Positions 44,640-55,692 of a stretch of DNA of 64,000 nucleotides are shown here, in pieces. The position numbers and the translations under genes were made by a program. The notes below the pieces were generated by a model. The model searched no databases. It saw only the letters and a list, made by a program, of their open reading frames with translations, and was not told where the DNA came from. Position 1 is the stretch's first letter. Every line of letters starts with the position of its first letter. Where the stretch lies: contig NC_079492.1 of assembly GCF_020520425.1 (NCBI RefSeq), forward strand, positions 67,261,671 to 67,325,670. The letters are read 5' to 3'. This DNA comes from Spinacia oleracea. Lineage: Eukaryota > Streptophyta > Magnoliopsida > Caryophyllales > Amaranthaceae.

Positions 44640-45331
44640 GCACGGAACTGATCAGAACTGTGCACTGATCTGCACATAACTGATCTGAGCTGTGCAGATG
44701 AGTACACAGAACTGGTCAGTCAGTTTTGTGTACTCATCTGCACAGCTCAGATCATAACTGTGCAGATCAATGTACAGAACTGATTAGAACTGACCAGTTC
44801 TGTGCAATGATCTGCACAGCTCAGTTCAGTTCTGTGCAGATCAGTGCACAGAACTGATCAGAACTGTGCAGATCAATGCACAGAACTAATCAGAACTGGC
44901 CAGTTCTGTGCACTGATCTGCACAGCTCAGATCAGAACTGTGCAGATCAATGCACAGAACTGGCGAGTTCTGTGCACTGATCTACACAGCTCAGATCAGA
45001 ACTGTGCAGATCAATGCACAGATCTGATCAGAACTGACCAGTTCTGTGCACTGATCTGCATAGCTCAGATCAAAACTGTGCAGATCAATGCACAGAATTG
45101 ATCAAAACTGACCAGTTTTGTGCACTGATCTGCACAGCTCAGATCAGTTCTGTGCAGATCAGTGCACAGAACTGGTCAGTTCTGATCAATTCTGTGCATT
45201 GATCTGCACAGTTTTGATATGAGCTGTGCAGATCAGTGCACAGAACTGGTCAGTTCTGACCATTTATGTGCACTCATCTGCATAGATCAGTTCTGCGCAG
45301 ATCAGTGCACAGAACTGGTCAGTTCTGTATT
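44640..45331. repeat. Palindromic CTGTGCAGATCA/GATCTGCACAG array
   Basis: About 690 bp made almost wholly of the short words GAACTG, TGTGCA, GATCTGCACAG, CAGATC and AACTGACCAGTTCTG in both orientations, with irregular spacing (about 60-110 bp between CCAGTTCTGTGCA motifs). It can fold into many hairpins. It lies just upstream of the TNPA-Ulp1 gene, and short open frames there are by-products. Confidence 0.9.
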
Positions 45332-45399
45332 TTTTTTAAAAATCCTGCTCTTGAAGGTAATTAATTTTGATGATTTTCCAAACTGCAGTTGCGTCAAGC

Positions 45400-48300
45400 A
45401 TGGATGAAGATCAACACGCAAATTCAGGGCCATCTAACGAATCACCAAATCAAGTGCCACAAAAGAAAAAAAGGAAGCCAAGAGGCCCTACAAAAGGGCT
45501 AAAACCCATGCCCGGGGTTCCAAGAATAATTGAATGGGATCACTTGGACCGACCCACAGGGAAATGGGCAACGGAATACAAGAATCACATTGGCGAGATA
45601 AGTCGCGCAAAGGTTTCAATATTGATCAGAACCTGGGAAGATGTTTCACAAGGAATAAAAGACACTTTGTGGGAAGATGTCAAGGTAACCGGTTTTATTT
45701 TGGAAATTCATTTGTACATGTCTACGTGTCTTTTTCATGTGCTAAAGGACTTTCTTGTTCCTTTTCTTTTTCTTTCATTTAGAGAGAATTTCATATCACA
45801 GATGAAACTAAGAAAGAAGTTGTCTTAAAGAGTTGTGATACGCGGTGGAGGGAATTCAAATCAAGATTGGCGACTGGTTGGATCCATGATACAAGAAAAA
45901 GGCGAAAAGATGAACGGATGCCATATGATTTGTATAGTTATATAACTAAGGATATATGGAAGGAATTTGTGAAGATACGTACCTCCGAAGAAGCTGAGGT
46001 ATAAAAAAATATTCTTATTTAAAGTCTTGGTATAATCTAAGTTTTATTTTGTTGTAATAATTTCTTTTACCCCCCTAAAATTAGGAACTAAGTGAGAAAG
46101 CAAGACAGAGTCAATCTTTCAACATATATCCTCATCATATGGGACAGAAATCATATGCTGAAAAGACAAGTGAATGGCAAAGAAAAGGGTACATTCCCTC
46201 AGTTTCTTCGTCATCTGATGGTTCCTTTGCGTCTACAATTGCTTCAAGTTTGCCGAGTAGGACATGTTTATGGCTTCTTGCAAGATCGGTACCAGATGAG
46301 AAAGGAAATCCTTACTTGCCGGATAAGGGCACACAAAAGGTCAAAGAAAATATTGTAAGTTCATTTAACAATTTTGCGTAATGTTGTGATTCCTCTAATT
46401 TCATATATGTTCTTAAATATGAAACCAAGTGTTGAACTTTTCTCAAAACCATTTGATTTCATGTAGGATGAATGGAAAAGGAAACAAGATGAAGGGGAAT
46501 TTGTTCCCAAAAGTGCACGAGATGATGTCTTATCTCGTGCACTTGGTAAGACTAAAGAAGGGAGACCACTAACATTTGGTGGTGGAGTAGGCATCAAAGC
46601 TGTGTGGGGGACCGCAGAGCGGCGTAGCTTTCGACGGTATGTCCAGAGTTGATCCTTGATCACCACAACGACGTCACTTCCGATAACGTGAAAGTGAGTG
46701 TTGATGATTTTGAGCCCGCGTACAAAGAAGCTCCCGTCCCTGTGCCTTCTCAATATATTAAGAAACTTGCTCAAGCTCATGGTACCTTCACTCAGTGGCC
46801 AAAGCATTTGGTGTCGCTTACGAATGAGGAGGTAACTAACATATGCATGATAATTTGAAGTAGAACTATTATACCATGTATGCTCACTAATATGTATATC
46901 GTTATTTGAAAATCATACCTCAGGTAAACAAGCCTACAAGTAAAGAGCCTAAAGGGAAAGGGAACAAAGGGAAAGAGATAGTGCTTGGGAGAAGTGGATG
47001 CGAAACAAAAGCGTCCAACACTAAATCAAAAACATATTTCCTTGAAAATTATAAAGTGCAAAATTTGAGTGGTAAGTGCAATGTAATGAAAACTATGATG
47101 TTGGGATTAAAAGAAGGGGAGCGCGTTAAGGTGCAAGGCACTAAAAGGACATTCAATATGGAAAAAGACTTTGAAATAAGTGTCACCGTTGAAGACACCG
47201 ATCAACTTATCTCGGGAGCATGGCTAAATATATCGATAATACAAGTTTTTATTATGTGAGTTACCTAAATTAATATTTTGCCCCTAAATTTGATTTTTAT
47301 GATTGTCTTAACGTTCTTATTACACTATATATTATAGGGCTTTGAGTGAGTTGTGTTTTCACGATGATTGTCACTCCAATACTATTGGATTCATGTGCCC
47401 GGAGAAGATCTCGGCCACCATGTTAAACACCGATGCAGATCGAATTCTATCGTACATGACGAGGTCCATGAGTGCACTTACTTCTAAGACATTCATCTTA
47501 ACTTCATACTACGAAAAGTATGAAAATTAGTTTGAACTTCGTTTTTAATTGATTGTTATAAATTTAACTTTTTTTTTTCTAACTACATATGTTTATTGTT
47601 TGTATGTAGGAGTCACTGGATGCTTTTAGTTCTTTGCTTATCTAAACGTGAGGTCTACATATTTGATTCTCAACAAAAGAAGAGAAATTTGATGATTAAG
47701 GAGCCACTAAACAAGTAAGTAAAGTATGCATATGAAAATGCCATTTTTGCCTAAATTTTTGCCTAAAAATGTCCTAGAACAACCAAATTAGCCTTAAATG
47801 TGAAATAATAGATTGTAAAGAGCCTTAGAAAGTTGTAAATATGCATATTAAAGGTGTAATAAGTTTGAAAACATTCCTTAGGTTCTTTAGTTCAAAGTTG
47901 GGTTCGAAAACGTCATATTTGCCTAAAAATGTCCTAGAACGACCCAATTAGCCTTAAATGTGAAATAATAGATTGTAAAGAGCCTTAGAAATTTATAACT
48001 ATGCATATTAAACGTGTAATAAGTTTGAAAACATTCCTTAGGTTCTTTAGTTCAAAGTTGGGTTCGAAAACGTCATTTTTGCCTAAAAATGTCCTAGAAC
48101 GACCCAATTAGCCTTAAATGTGAAATAATAGATTGTAAAGAGCCTTAGAAAGTTGTAAATATGCATATTAAACGTGTAATAAGTTTGAAAACATTCCTTA
48201 GGTTCTTTAGTTCAAAGTTGGGTTCGAAAACGTCATATTTGCCTAAAAATGTCCTAGAACGACCCAATTACCCTTAAATGTGAAATAATAGATTATAAAG

Positions 48301-50453
48301 AGCCTTAGAAAGTTGTAAATATGCATATTAAACGTGTAATAAGTTTAAAAACATTCCTTAGGTTCTTTAAATTAGTTCAAAGTTGGGTTCGAAAACGTTA
48401 TTTTTGCCTAAAAATGTCCTAGAACGACCCAATTACCCTTAAATGTGAAATAATAGATTGTAAAGAGCCTTAGAAAGTTATAACTATGCATATTAAACGT
48501 GTAATAAGTTTGAAAACATTCATTAGGTTCTTTAGTTCAAAGTTGGGTTCGAAAACGTCATTTTTGCCTAAAAATGTCCTAGAACGACCCAATTAGCCTT
48601 AAATGTGAAATAATAGATTGTAAGGAGCCTTAGAAAGTTTTAAATATGCATATTAAACGTGTAATAAGTTTGAAAACATTCCTAAGGTTCTTTAGTTCAA
48701 AGTTGGGTTCGAAAACGTCATATTTGCCTAAAAATGTCCTAGAACGACCCAATTAGCCTTAAATGTGAAATAATAGATTGTAAAGAGCCTTACAAAGTTG
48801 TAAATATGCATATTAAACGTGAAATAAGTTTGAAAACATTCCTTAGGTTCTTTAAATTAGTTCAAAGTTGGGTTCGAAAACGTCATTTTTGCCTAAAAAT
48901 GTCATAGAACGACCCAATTACCCTTAAATATGAAATAATAGATTGTAAAGAGCCTTAGAAAGTTATAACTATGCATATTAAACGTGTAATAAGTTTGAAA
49001 ACATTCCTTAGGTTCTTTAGTTCAAAGTTGGGTTCGAAAACGTCATTTTTGCCTAAAAATGTCCTAGAACGACCCAATTACCCTTAAATGTGAAATAATA
49101 GATTGTAAAGAGCCTTAGAAAGTTGTAAATATGCATATTAAACGTGTAATAAGTTTGAAAACATTCCTTAGGTTCTTTAGTTCAAAGTTGGGTTCGAAAA
49201 CGTCATATTTGCCTAAAAATGTCCTAGAACGACCCAATTAGCCTTAAATGTGAAATAATAGATTGTAAAGAGCCTTAGAAAGTTGTAATTATGCATATTA
49301 AACGTGTAATAAGTTTGAAAACATTCCTTAGGTTCTTTAGTTCAAAGTTGGGTTCGAAAACGTCATTTTTGCCTAAAAATGTCCTAGAACGACCCAATTA
49401 CCCTTAAATGTGAAATAATAGATTGTAAAGAGCCTTAGAAAGTTGTAAATATGCATATTAAACGTGTAATAAGTTTGAAAACATTCCTTAGGTTCTTTAG
49501 TTGAAAGTTGGGTTCGAAAACGTCATATTTGCCTAAAAATGTCCTAGAACGACCCAATTAGCCTTAAATGTGAAATAATAAATTGTAAATAGCCTTAGAA
49601 ATTTATAACTATGCATATGAGACATATAATAAGTTTAAAAACATTCCTTAGGTTCTTTAGTTCAAAGTTGGGTTCGAAAACGTCATACGAAGTATTTGCC
49701 TAAAAATGTCCTAGAACGACCCAATTAGCCTTAAATGTGAAATAATAGATTGTAAAGAGCCTTAGAAAGTTGTAAATATTCATATTAAACGTGTAATAAG
49801 TTTGAAAACATTCCTTAGGTTCTTTAGTTCAAAGTTGGGTACGAAAACTTCATTTTTGCCTAAATATGACCCAAGGAAACAAGTAAAGTAGTGATTTATA
49901 ATTGCACTTACATGTAAAATATTCTTTGCATTTACATGTGTACGTAAACAAAGTATATATAATTGCATATTTTATGGAATGTGTAGTGCTTTTCGGAGTT
50001 ACAAGAGATTAAGTGGACAATCTAAGGGAACTAAATTAACATGGTTTCCAGCACAGGTATAATTAGTTTATTATTTATCTAAGAATCAAGTTTTTCAAAA
50101 TTATAACATACAATGTGATAGAAATTTTACTTGTGTTATTTATTTTAATGCATGTAGTGTGCTCAACAACCGGGATCACTAGAATGTGGCTACCACGTCA
50201 TGCGTTTTATGTACGACATAGTAATGAATCATGGTAATAGTCAAGATCTTACTAAGGTATGTTCTCATAAACTACGTACTTTATATAATAAATTGAAGTA
50301 CACAAAACTATTATATTGAACATCGATCGTTGATAAATTGAATTATTTACACTTTTGTAGGATTTTTCAAGAACATTGCCTTATTCACCGGAGGAGATTA
50401 ATGAGGTGAAAGATTTTTGGGCAGATTACTTCATGAACAATGTCGACTTTTAG
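45400..50453 (+). pseudogene. TNPA-like / Ulp1 protease fusion gene of the CACTA element
   Basis: Ten exons fit GT/AG rules and phase: 45400-45684, 45783-45998, 46085-46354, 46467-46831, 46924-47255, 47338-47517, 47610-47714, 49987-50056, 50158-50256, 50361-50453. The first exons (MDEDQHANSGPSNES; basic KKKRKPRGPTKG; WREFKSRLATGWI; KARQSQSFNIYPHHMGQKS) match the plant transposase family linked to En/Spm TNPA. The C-terminal half is a C48/Ulp1-type cysteine protease with His in SHWMLLVL, Asp in VYIFDSQ, and Gln and Cys in AQQPGSLECGYH. Ulp1 enzymes remove SUMO. The one lesion seen is a 1-base deletion near 46641-46645. The intron 47715-49986 is filled by a 160-bp tandem array. CACTA elements with Ulp1 domains are known in plants. 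Confidence 0.8.
47735..49868. repeat. 160-bp tandem array 2 (in an intron of the Ulp1 gene)
   Basis: About 13 units of the same family as 42541-44482, for example GGTTCTTTAG at 47881, 48041, 48201 and 48361. Some units carry a 6-bp ATTAGT-type insertion after TTTAA (48367, 48853) and one has a short insertion (49686). Diagnostic differences from array 1: GAGCCTTAGAAAGTTGTAAA and CATATTAAACGTG. The whole array lies between donor ACAA|GTAAGT (47715) and acceptor TGTGTAG (49986). Confidence 0.95.
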
Positions 50454-50707
50454 CTTAATTTGTAATATGAACTCGATCTCTAGCTAGATACCTTTGTTGT
50501 AGTAATTTTATGTTTGTTTTGTAACATATATGTTGGTTGATCTATGACGAATTTAATTGCCTTTTATTGGGAACGTTAATTACGTTGTAAACTATTGTGA
50601 CAGGTATTATTTATATATGTATTCCCGGTATTGGAAGCGTCTACTTTCAAAGACGATCATGTCGGAATTTCCAATAAAATATTAAAAAACCTATTTAAAA
50701 AAAACAA

Positions 50708-51070
50708 AAAATAAGTCATTTGCCACGCACGTTAGCTTAATGTGCGAGGCAAATGACTTAAATTTTTGGCGCCCAAATTGTCATTTGCGTCGCACATTAA
50801 GCTATTGTGCGTGGCAAATGACTTTTTTTTCTAGCGCCTGAAAGTCATTTGCCACGCACTTTAAGCTAATGTGCGTGGCAAATGACTTTTCAACATGGTG
50901 CCTGAAAAGTCATTTGCCACGCACATTTGCTTAATGTGCGACGCAAATAAGGGTCATTTGCATCGCACTTTTGTGCGATGCAAATGACTTTTAGTCATTT
51001 GCGTTGAGATCTTTTGCCACGCACAATGTGCGATGCAAATGAGATTAAAAGTGCAATGCAAATGACCCTT
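50708..51070. repeat. CACTA 3' subterminal hairpin repeats
   Basis: Five or more palindromic modules of the form AAGTCATTTGCCACGCAC...GTGCGNGGCAAATGACTT, each about 45-60 bp. These are likely transposase-binding subterminal repeats. They end at the terminus CCACTAGTG (51074-51082). Confidence 0.88.
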
Positions 51071-51311
51071 TTTCCACTAGTGAATGCTAGAAAATTCCTC
51101 GAGCCCTTGGAGACTCGATTTGGGGAGAATGTATCCACAATGTGCATGATTTACAATGCTACTGGGGTTCCATTAACTTTGTTCGAATGTCATAACTGGA
51201 ATGGACGTATATGCGAGTGTCCGCAACCAATGGTAATTTTAAATGGGCAATGGGGTGTATTCTTGCATGGCCGACATTTTGGGAATAGTGTACTGGCCTC
51301 TGAAGCTACTA

Positions 51312-51662
51312 CACCCTCAGTCTCTTTTTCTTTTTTACGTTTTTTTTTTGTATTTCAAAATGTTCTTTACATTTCCTTTTATACTATCACATAAATGATT
51401 TAGTATTCTATTAAAATTTGTGTCCAATTATTATTTTAACCAATCAAATTCATTGGGTCATTTAATTTCTCACACTTTTCCATTGAGACATTAAATTTTT
51501 CTCATTTTCCAATATCGGAATCTTGATAAAAGTGAAAACATTATAAATAAACGTAATTTATCTCGTTTAAATAAAAAAAATGAGGAATTTCAATACAAAT
51601 TAATTATTCGTTAAAACGCGTGAAAAATACCAAACGTAAAAAACTAAAAGAGACGGAGAGAG
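51312..51662. mobile_element. Stowaway MITE inside an exon of the JIP-like gene
   Basis: TIRs CACCCTCAGTCTCTTTTTC and GAAAAGAGA-type complement (CTAAAAGAGACGGAGAGAG), flanked by TA (51310-51311, 51663-51664). With the element and one TA removed, the flanking codons read on in frame (GAA GCT ACT ACC GTT TAT), so this is a clean insertion into coding sequence. It is 351 bp. Confidence 0.88.
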
Positions 51663-51910
51663 TACCGTTTATAGTGGCATGAATTTTGAATGGATGTTGT
51701 CATTTTCCAACTCTGCGACAGCCAACACCAACAAGGTATTATCATTGTTTCTTTCGATTTAGTATACTCCCTCCATCTTTTTTTAATAAATGAAAATCTA
51801 TAGCAACAATTAAAATGAGACTTGGGAGTCTTTCTCTCTGTTTATTTTATTTTTGGACATGAAAATTTGCTAATTTACCATTTTTACTTCATAATATTTA
51901 CAGCTAGCTA

Positions 51911-51946
51911 GTTTAATATGCACGCGATGCGTGCGTAAAAAATTAA
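51911..51946 (-). mobile_element. Helitron-like 3' end fragment
   Basis: On the minus strand the hairpin GCACGC-ATC-GCGTGC is followed by ATATTAAACTAG, matching the 3' end of the large Helitron at 36071-36097. Its 5' end was not located with confidence, so only the terminus is called. Confidence 0.4.
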
Positions 51947-52689
51947 TAAAGAAAAATATATACGTTATTATATTTAATAAACTCAATAAAAACGAAAGAA
52001 AAAAAGTTCACAAAATATTCCTAAAAAAAATTGACATCATCTCTATTTAACAAGCGTTTAAATAGTGCAATAATAATGAAATACGTAAGAAAATAAACAT
52101 GTAAAATTGTGTAAATCATGTTTATTCTGCTCACAATATGCTTGTCTAATTTTCTGACACATGTACTCTTATACTCAATCGATTTGCTACATATAACCAA
52201 CATTATAATAATATTCTGGATTAAATTCTACAATCGGTAGAGGTAAGTAGATAACACCACCACCGAGATTATAACAGAGTATTTGATTTTTCTCCTATGT
52301 GTACAATTTAAGATGGGGGTCAATTGAATTATAAATGTATGAAGATTTTATCAAAATACATGTTGTCATTTTAATTGATTTTGCATAATTAAGTATTCTT
52401 TGATTTAAGATTTTCTTTAATATGGTTTTGCAGTTCTTTTTTTTTAATGTATGATATGATACTTTTCTTATTTGTCGATTTTCACCTTTCTTGAGTCTTT
52501 TTCGGTGTGTTTAGCTATTAAACACTCATGATATTTTACATTTAGTGAGGGCATTATAGACTATTCATATGGGGGACATCAAAATATCATTTACTATAAT
52601 GATCCCAGGAGTTCCCTTATAGAATAGAGGTGTCCGCTCATTTTTTCTTTATTAATTTTTTTCTTACACCACCCACATTTTAACACATT

Positions 52690-53533
52690 TCTCTTACTCT
52701 AGCCACCTTCAAACCCGGCCCGAGGGTTGAATGGAGGGTCGACCGCCCAGGGGCCCGAAGTAGGAGGGCCTCAAAATATACAATCCAGGTTATAGTAATA
52801 TAGATAAAAAAAAACCGAGACATTACACATGAATATTGGTGGCCCAATTGGTTGAGTACATTTAATTCTTTGCAACACTTGGAAGTTTCACTCATTTGAA
52901 TAATTTAACTTGATTCTCTACTCTCTCTGCTTTAGTAGATTTTTATTTTTGTTTCTTATATCTATCAACTTCTTTAATTATACTTCATGTTCTCTAAACT
53001 ATTTTACCGAGCATTCTTTCTTATATGACTAATTGTTTAATGGCATTGAATATTTATATATGTTGTTAAATATGGTTAAAATATTTAAAGGAGAAATAAA
53101 TATACACAAAATCTCATTTACAAATGGTGTACAATAAATATCGTACACCGGAGTAAAAGTTAACTCAAAATGTTTAAAAGTTACATTTATATATGTAAAA
53201 GTTATGTATTTTTAAGTGAAAAGTTTTCATTTTAACAAAAATTATTTCTTCAAAATCACTAATAATGTATAAAATTAATCATTTAACCCTTTAAAAGTTT
53301 ATCTATCAAATTTTACCAATATAAAAGTTAATTAAAACTACGTTAAAATTTTTAAAAAAGCTGGTTAAAAATTATCTTGGTGAACAATAAATTTATTGTA
53401 CATCTTGTGCACACATGACCTTTTTATATGTAATAATTAAGGATGTTTGGAGCATTTTAAAACCTATCACTTTGCATAAGGGCCCATTTATCGATGATTC
53501 GACCCAGGCCCCAAAATATCAGGACCGACCCTG
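52690..53533. mobile_element. hAT-like element remnant with nested MITE
   Basis: The right end, read on the minus strand, begins CAGGGTCGGTCCTGATATTTTGGGGCC (53533 downward), a form common at hAT-like ends. The left side has GGCCCGAGGGTTG and GGGCCCGAAGTAGG. No clear target duplication was found. A Mutator-like MITE is inserted in it. Confidence 0.35.
53105..53420. mobile_element. Mutator-like MITE (GTGTACAATAAAT family, copy 2, inverted)
   Basis: Reverse complement of 37140-37464 over most of its length (GTGTACAATAAAT...GTACACCGGAGTAAAAGTTAA at the left; ATTATCTTGG then ACAATAAATTTATTGTACAT at the right). A 9-bp duplication was not clear here, so the borders are approximate. Confidence 0.75.
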
Positions 53534-53964
53534 ACCATCTTTTGTTACATTTAATCAAATTTTTTATTTTTATCTCAATATTTGTGCAAATAGTAACTGT
53601 AAAGATCTTTACAAAGCGGAAGTAGCACTTCATAAATAAATTATATAATTGTCCATTTGCACTAAAACTATGACGTATTTAAAAAACTAAAATACAGAGG
53701 GAGTACAATTTTTGTCATACGAGTTTGGTGATTGAATATGAATTTTTCAATGCAGGTGTATACAGAAATTTTTCTACCAGGGATGTATAGAGTGAAAGGT
53801 GTGGATAATATTAGGAGCACTTTGAATAATTTGGGGAAATCGATGCACCAGAGCAAAATGCGCGGGGCTATAATGTTTGGTTTTATTGGCGATATTATAG
53901 ATGCACAGTTGAAGCAATATTGACTACTGATGAAGCCCTTGACATTAAGTAGTATAATTCATTA

Positions 53965-54324
53965 CTACCTCCGAATCTAAATGTTATTCCCGTTTTCTTT
54001 TGTAGTGTCCCAAAATAATCTTTCCATTTGTTTTACTTCCTTTTTAATCTCTTCCTTGTAATTTTAACTTTGAAATTCTATTGGTTTATCAATAAAAAAC
54101 CTTGTAGTCTCATTGGTTGGTTTAAGTTTGGATGGATTAATGAGTTGGCATTTTTATTCCTTATATTCTATTGGTTCAACTATTTTGTTTGCTTGTGAAA
54201 ATGGAATAAAAAAGCAACAATTCCCCATAAAACTACATTAATAATAGTTAATCTTATAATGTTTCTTTTTCCTTAATAACCGCGTAAAATGACAAACGGG
54301 AATAACATTTAGGTTCGGAGGGAG
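53965..54324. mobile_element. Stowaway MITE downstream of the JIP-like gene
   Basis: TIRs CTACCTCCGAATCTAAATGT and the complement of CTCCCTCCGAACCTAAATGTT, flanked by TA (53963-53964, 54325-54326). It is 360 bp, non-coding, and starts about 40 bp after the JIP-like stop codon. Confidence 0.87.
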
Positions 54325-54400
54325 TATTATAGAGCATTGGTTGACCTGCGCGCTGACAGAGCTTTCATTTATTTTGTTTTTGTTTTTGCATTCTGAGTGT

Positions 54401-55692
54401 TGTTTTTAATACTTCGTACCTGATATTCCAGTAGGAACACGCACAAGAGGGTGGGGTGAATTGTAATTGGAACTTTGATAAAGTTTCTTGCGAAACTTAG
54501 AAAATTATAAAGGATCTGAGAATAGGAAAGACAGAAATAACAATTGTGAAAACTTCTTGACACTAATGAAGAAGGGAATTCCTTTTTTATTATGGTAATG
54601 CCTCGATTACAATAATACTCTAACACAAGTTCCTCTCAAACTTGTGTTCCTCACAGTAATCTACTCAGATTACAACTCTTTCTTCTTCTCTTTCTCTCAG
54701 ACTTAAACTCTAAGTCTAAACAGGATAACTCTATCCTCTCTAATCAGAAAATACAATTCGTGTTTAGTGAACCTCTAGATATTAATAATGCTTTTGTATA
54801 TAAGGAACTTAGGAACTCTGAATTTGCTAGGACACAAACTGCTTTAAGAAAATATTTGATAATACGTTTTTAGGAAAGCAAAAACTCTTAGAATATTTGT
54901 GTATTTTTCACAAAAACGTTTTGGCCTTTTACAGAGTTTTGTCCTTAGGGTCTGTTACCTTCAAGAATTCAACTGCCAACTAACAGAAGCTTAGGTTTCC
55001 ACGTCCCTTGACTTGAGGAACAAGGGAAGACCACTTCTCCCTTAACTTCCTCAATCACTTGTCGTGGTTTAGACCAAGTCAATCACTTTAGTTTTCTTTA
55101 AAAACAGTTTGTTAAGTTATCAAAATAATTAGGAGAAGTTTTAGGAAAGTTAGACTGTTTTATTTTAAAAGATAAACTTGTTAAAGAAAATCCGATTTTT
55201 ATTAAAGAAAAGATATTGATTTTGACAGAATAATTTCCTTTAAAACTTTGATGCCAAATATTCGATAATTAAACAAAGTAAATCCAAGTTCTCGTGTTCC
55301 TTGTATACCATTTAGCAGATTAATAATTTACATAAAATCTAAGCAAAGTAATCTACCTAGATATTTACGTTTTCCCTTTCTTGGAGCTTACAACTCAGAA
55401 GTTTCAACTGTTCCAGCAATGGAACAGAGACGATCGAGTTCCTTTTGGTAGTTAGGGGAACTCCAGGATAGAAACTGCAATTGTCTTTGTGTATTTGAGG
55501 ATCACTTGATTGTAGGAGGATTTGTTTCTATTTTGTTGACCCTTGGTGCTTTAGCCTTTACTGTATCCAACCCAGGAACTCCAGCAGCTATTCCTAGTTC
55601 CTCATAGGAACTCGACCATTTAACTGTCAACACTTAACACCATCAATCAGGAAGTTTGCAGTGTGTGTCATCAACCAAAACCAAGAACAACA
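54401..55692 (-). repeat. Probable 3' LTR of the SIRE-like element
   Basis: On the minus strand it would start TGTTGTTCTTGGTTTTGGTT (55692), just after a purine tract, and end GTATTAAAAACA (54401). TG...CA ends fit, but the partner LTR is outside the window, so the limits are tentative. Confidence 0.4.

Larger units (their letters stand above)
38031..51082 (+). mobile_element. CACTA (En/Spm) transposon, ~13 kb, inserted in the JIP-like gene
   Basis: The right end reads GACCCTTTTTCCACTAGTG, the inverted form of a CACTA terminus, directly followed by host coding sequence (51083). Subterminal GTCATTTGCCACGCAC units occupy 50708-51070, and one occurs at the left (AGAGTCATTTGCCACGCAG, 38033). The canonical left terminus and a 3-bp duplication are missing, so the left end seems deleted and the boundary is approximate. 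It carries a TNP2 transposase gene (39218-42493), a TNPA-Ulp1 gene (45400-50453), two 160-bp tandem arrays and a palindromic array. Both genes have only one visible lesion each. Confidence 0.85.
51736..53755 (+). other. Last intron of the JIP-like gene, filled with repeats
   Basis: Donor AAG|GTATTA and acceptor TTCAATGCAG|GTG, phase 0. Inside are a Stowaway-like start (CTCCCTCCATC, 51774), a Helitron-like end (51911), a hAT-like segment and a Mutator-like MITE. No coding sequence was seen. Confidence 0.6.
37926..53923 (+). pseudogene. 23-kDa jasmonate-induced-protein-like gene, split by transposons
   Basis: Segments are 37926-38030, 51083-51311, 51665-51735 and 53756-53923. The start is MGSNVFGTPITKEML and the next frame continues MPKYHDKKDITVAES. 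After the CACTA element come NARKFLEPLETRFGENVST and LNGQWGVFLHGRHFG; after the Stowaway YSGMNFEWMLSFSN; the last exon is VYTEIFLPGMYRV to a TGA at 53921. These match the pattern I recall for 23-kDa jasmonate-induced proteins of Amaranthaceae, whose biochemical role is not established. Lesions: an 8-bp tandem duplication (TGAAAGAG/TGAAAGCA, 37969-37984) that brings in a TGA and a frameshift; a CACTA insertion with apparent loss of some codons; and a Stowaway in an exon. The intron 51736-53755 has GT/AG ends and keeps phase. It cannot make the full protein. Confidence 0.75.

Noticed and set aside
44489-45407. Cys-rich repetitive open frames (for example QNCADQCTELIRT)
   Set aside because: They are translations of the palindromic repeat array. 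The periodicity follows the DNA words, not a protein family.
42541-49868. CRISPR-like array
   Set aside because: The units are 160 bp and contiguous, with no unique spacers, in a plant transposon.
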